Shown here piece by piece: positions 6,394-6,560 of a stretch of DNA of 6,560 bases. The first letter of the stretch is position 1. The number at the start of each line of letters is the position of its first letter. Made by a program: the position numbers and the translations under genes. The stretch comes from Rhodobacterales bacterium UBA7416 (GTDB lineage: Bacteria > Pseudomonadota > Alphaproteobacteria > Rhodobacterales > Rhodobacteraceae): NCBI GenBank assembly GCA_002469545.1, contig DKMK01000092.1, positions 1 to 6,560 on the forward strand, read 5' to 3'. The notes under the pieces are model-generated. The model did no database searches. It was not told where the DNA came from and saw only the letters and a list, made by a program, of their open reading frames with translations.

Positions 6394-6560
6394 ATGGCAC
6401 CGAGACACGGAAAAGAATTTCGTAAAGAAGCAGTTCGGCTGGCTTTATCCAGCGGGCTGACGCGCAAACAGGTTGCTGACGATTTAGGCGTTGGCTTTTC
6501 GACCCTGAATCGCTGGGTTCAAAAGGATCAGGATGACGCCCTTATGTCTGGGCCTCATAC
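6394..6560 (+). CDS. IS3-family transposase OrfA, N-terminal part
   Basis: The first 55 codons of an IS3-family OrfA, open to the window edge. It begins MAPRHGKEFRKEAVRLAL, the usual opening of the HTH_Tnp_1 domain (PF01527). A helix-turn-helix follows at about residues 21-42, containing TRKQVADDLGVGFSTLNRW, which recognises the element's terminal repeats. The later segment ending in MSGPHT leads, in relatives, into a leucine-rich coiled coil used for multimerisation. In this family OrfA is normally joined to the DDE-domain OrfB by programmed -1 frameshifting to make the active transposase; that part is not visible here. Whether the element is intact cannot be judged. Confidence 0.88.
   Translation, partial: MAPRHGKEFRKEAVRLALSSGLTRKQVADDLGVGFSTLNRWVQKDQDDALMSGPH

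Larger units (their letters stand above)
6332..6560 (+). mobile_element. IS3-family insertion sequence, left part only
   Basis: The transposase OrfA begins at 6394, so the element's left end must lie a short way upstream. IS3-family ends begin with TG, and a TG at 6332 opens TGGACTTGTCCGTAG, about 60 bases before orfA, a normal leader length for the family. The exact boundary is a guess, because the right end, matching inverted repeat and target duplication are outside the window. The element is oriented left to right, away from the dehydrogenase gene. Confidence 0.5.

Noticed and set aside
6138..6467. Minus-strand open frame of 109 codons
   Set aside because: It is antisense to the start of the well-supported transposase orfA, crosses the insertion-sequence boundary and the dehydrogenase promoter, and shows no recognisable domain.

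Overview
The window looks like chromosomal DNA from an alphaproteobacterium, most likely a Rhodobacterales (marine Roseobacter-type) species of moderate to low GC. That placement is inference: the GNAT, flavin reductase, MTA phosphorylase and FAD-dehydrogenase proteins read like Rhodobacterales versions, but no search was run and there is no rRNA or marker gene here.

Layout. Left edge (1-921): two minus-strand genes. One is a membrane-anchored Val/Gln/Pro-rich protein cut off by the window edge. The other is a complete GNAT acetyltransferase. Centre (1006-4612): a tight five-gene plus-strand operon, divergent from the GNAT gene. In order it encodes a flavin reductase-like protein, a small C(X)5R phosphatase, S-methyl-5'-thioadenosine phosphorylase (mtnP), a lipoprotein alpha/beta hydrolase and adenine phosphoribosyltransferase (apt). 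Three of its four junctions are 4-base ATGA overlaps; the fourth is a 19-base gap with a good ribosome binding site. The operon ends at a 12-bp perfect hairpin (4694-4724). Right (4723-6123): a convergent minus-strand FAD-linked D-2-hydroxy acid dehydrogenase whose stop codon lies in that hairpin and which has a good sigma-70-type promoter upstream. Right edge: a mostly non-coding gap with an 11-bp hairpin, then the start of an IS3-family insertion sequence (orfA) that runs off the window.

How the genes work together. MtnP splits methylthioadenosine, a by-product of polyamine and homoserine-lactone synthesis, into adenine and methylthioribose-1-phosphate. Apt converts the adenine to AMP, so the operon holds both adenine-recovery steps. 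No gene for metabolising methylthioribose-1-phosphate is in view. The flavin reductase-like protein, phosphatase and lipoprotein hydrolase are co-transcribed by position, but their substrates cannot be read from sequence. No CRISPR array, tRNA, rRNA, phage gene or recognisable defence system is present, and I see no convincing novel system. The points most worth checking are the coupled operon with an exported hydrolase between two cytosolic salvage enzymes, and the disturbed region beside the insertion sequence.
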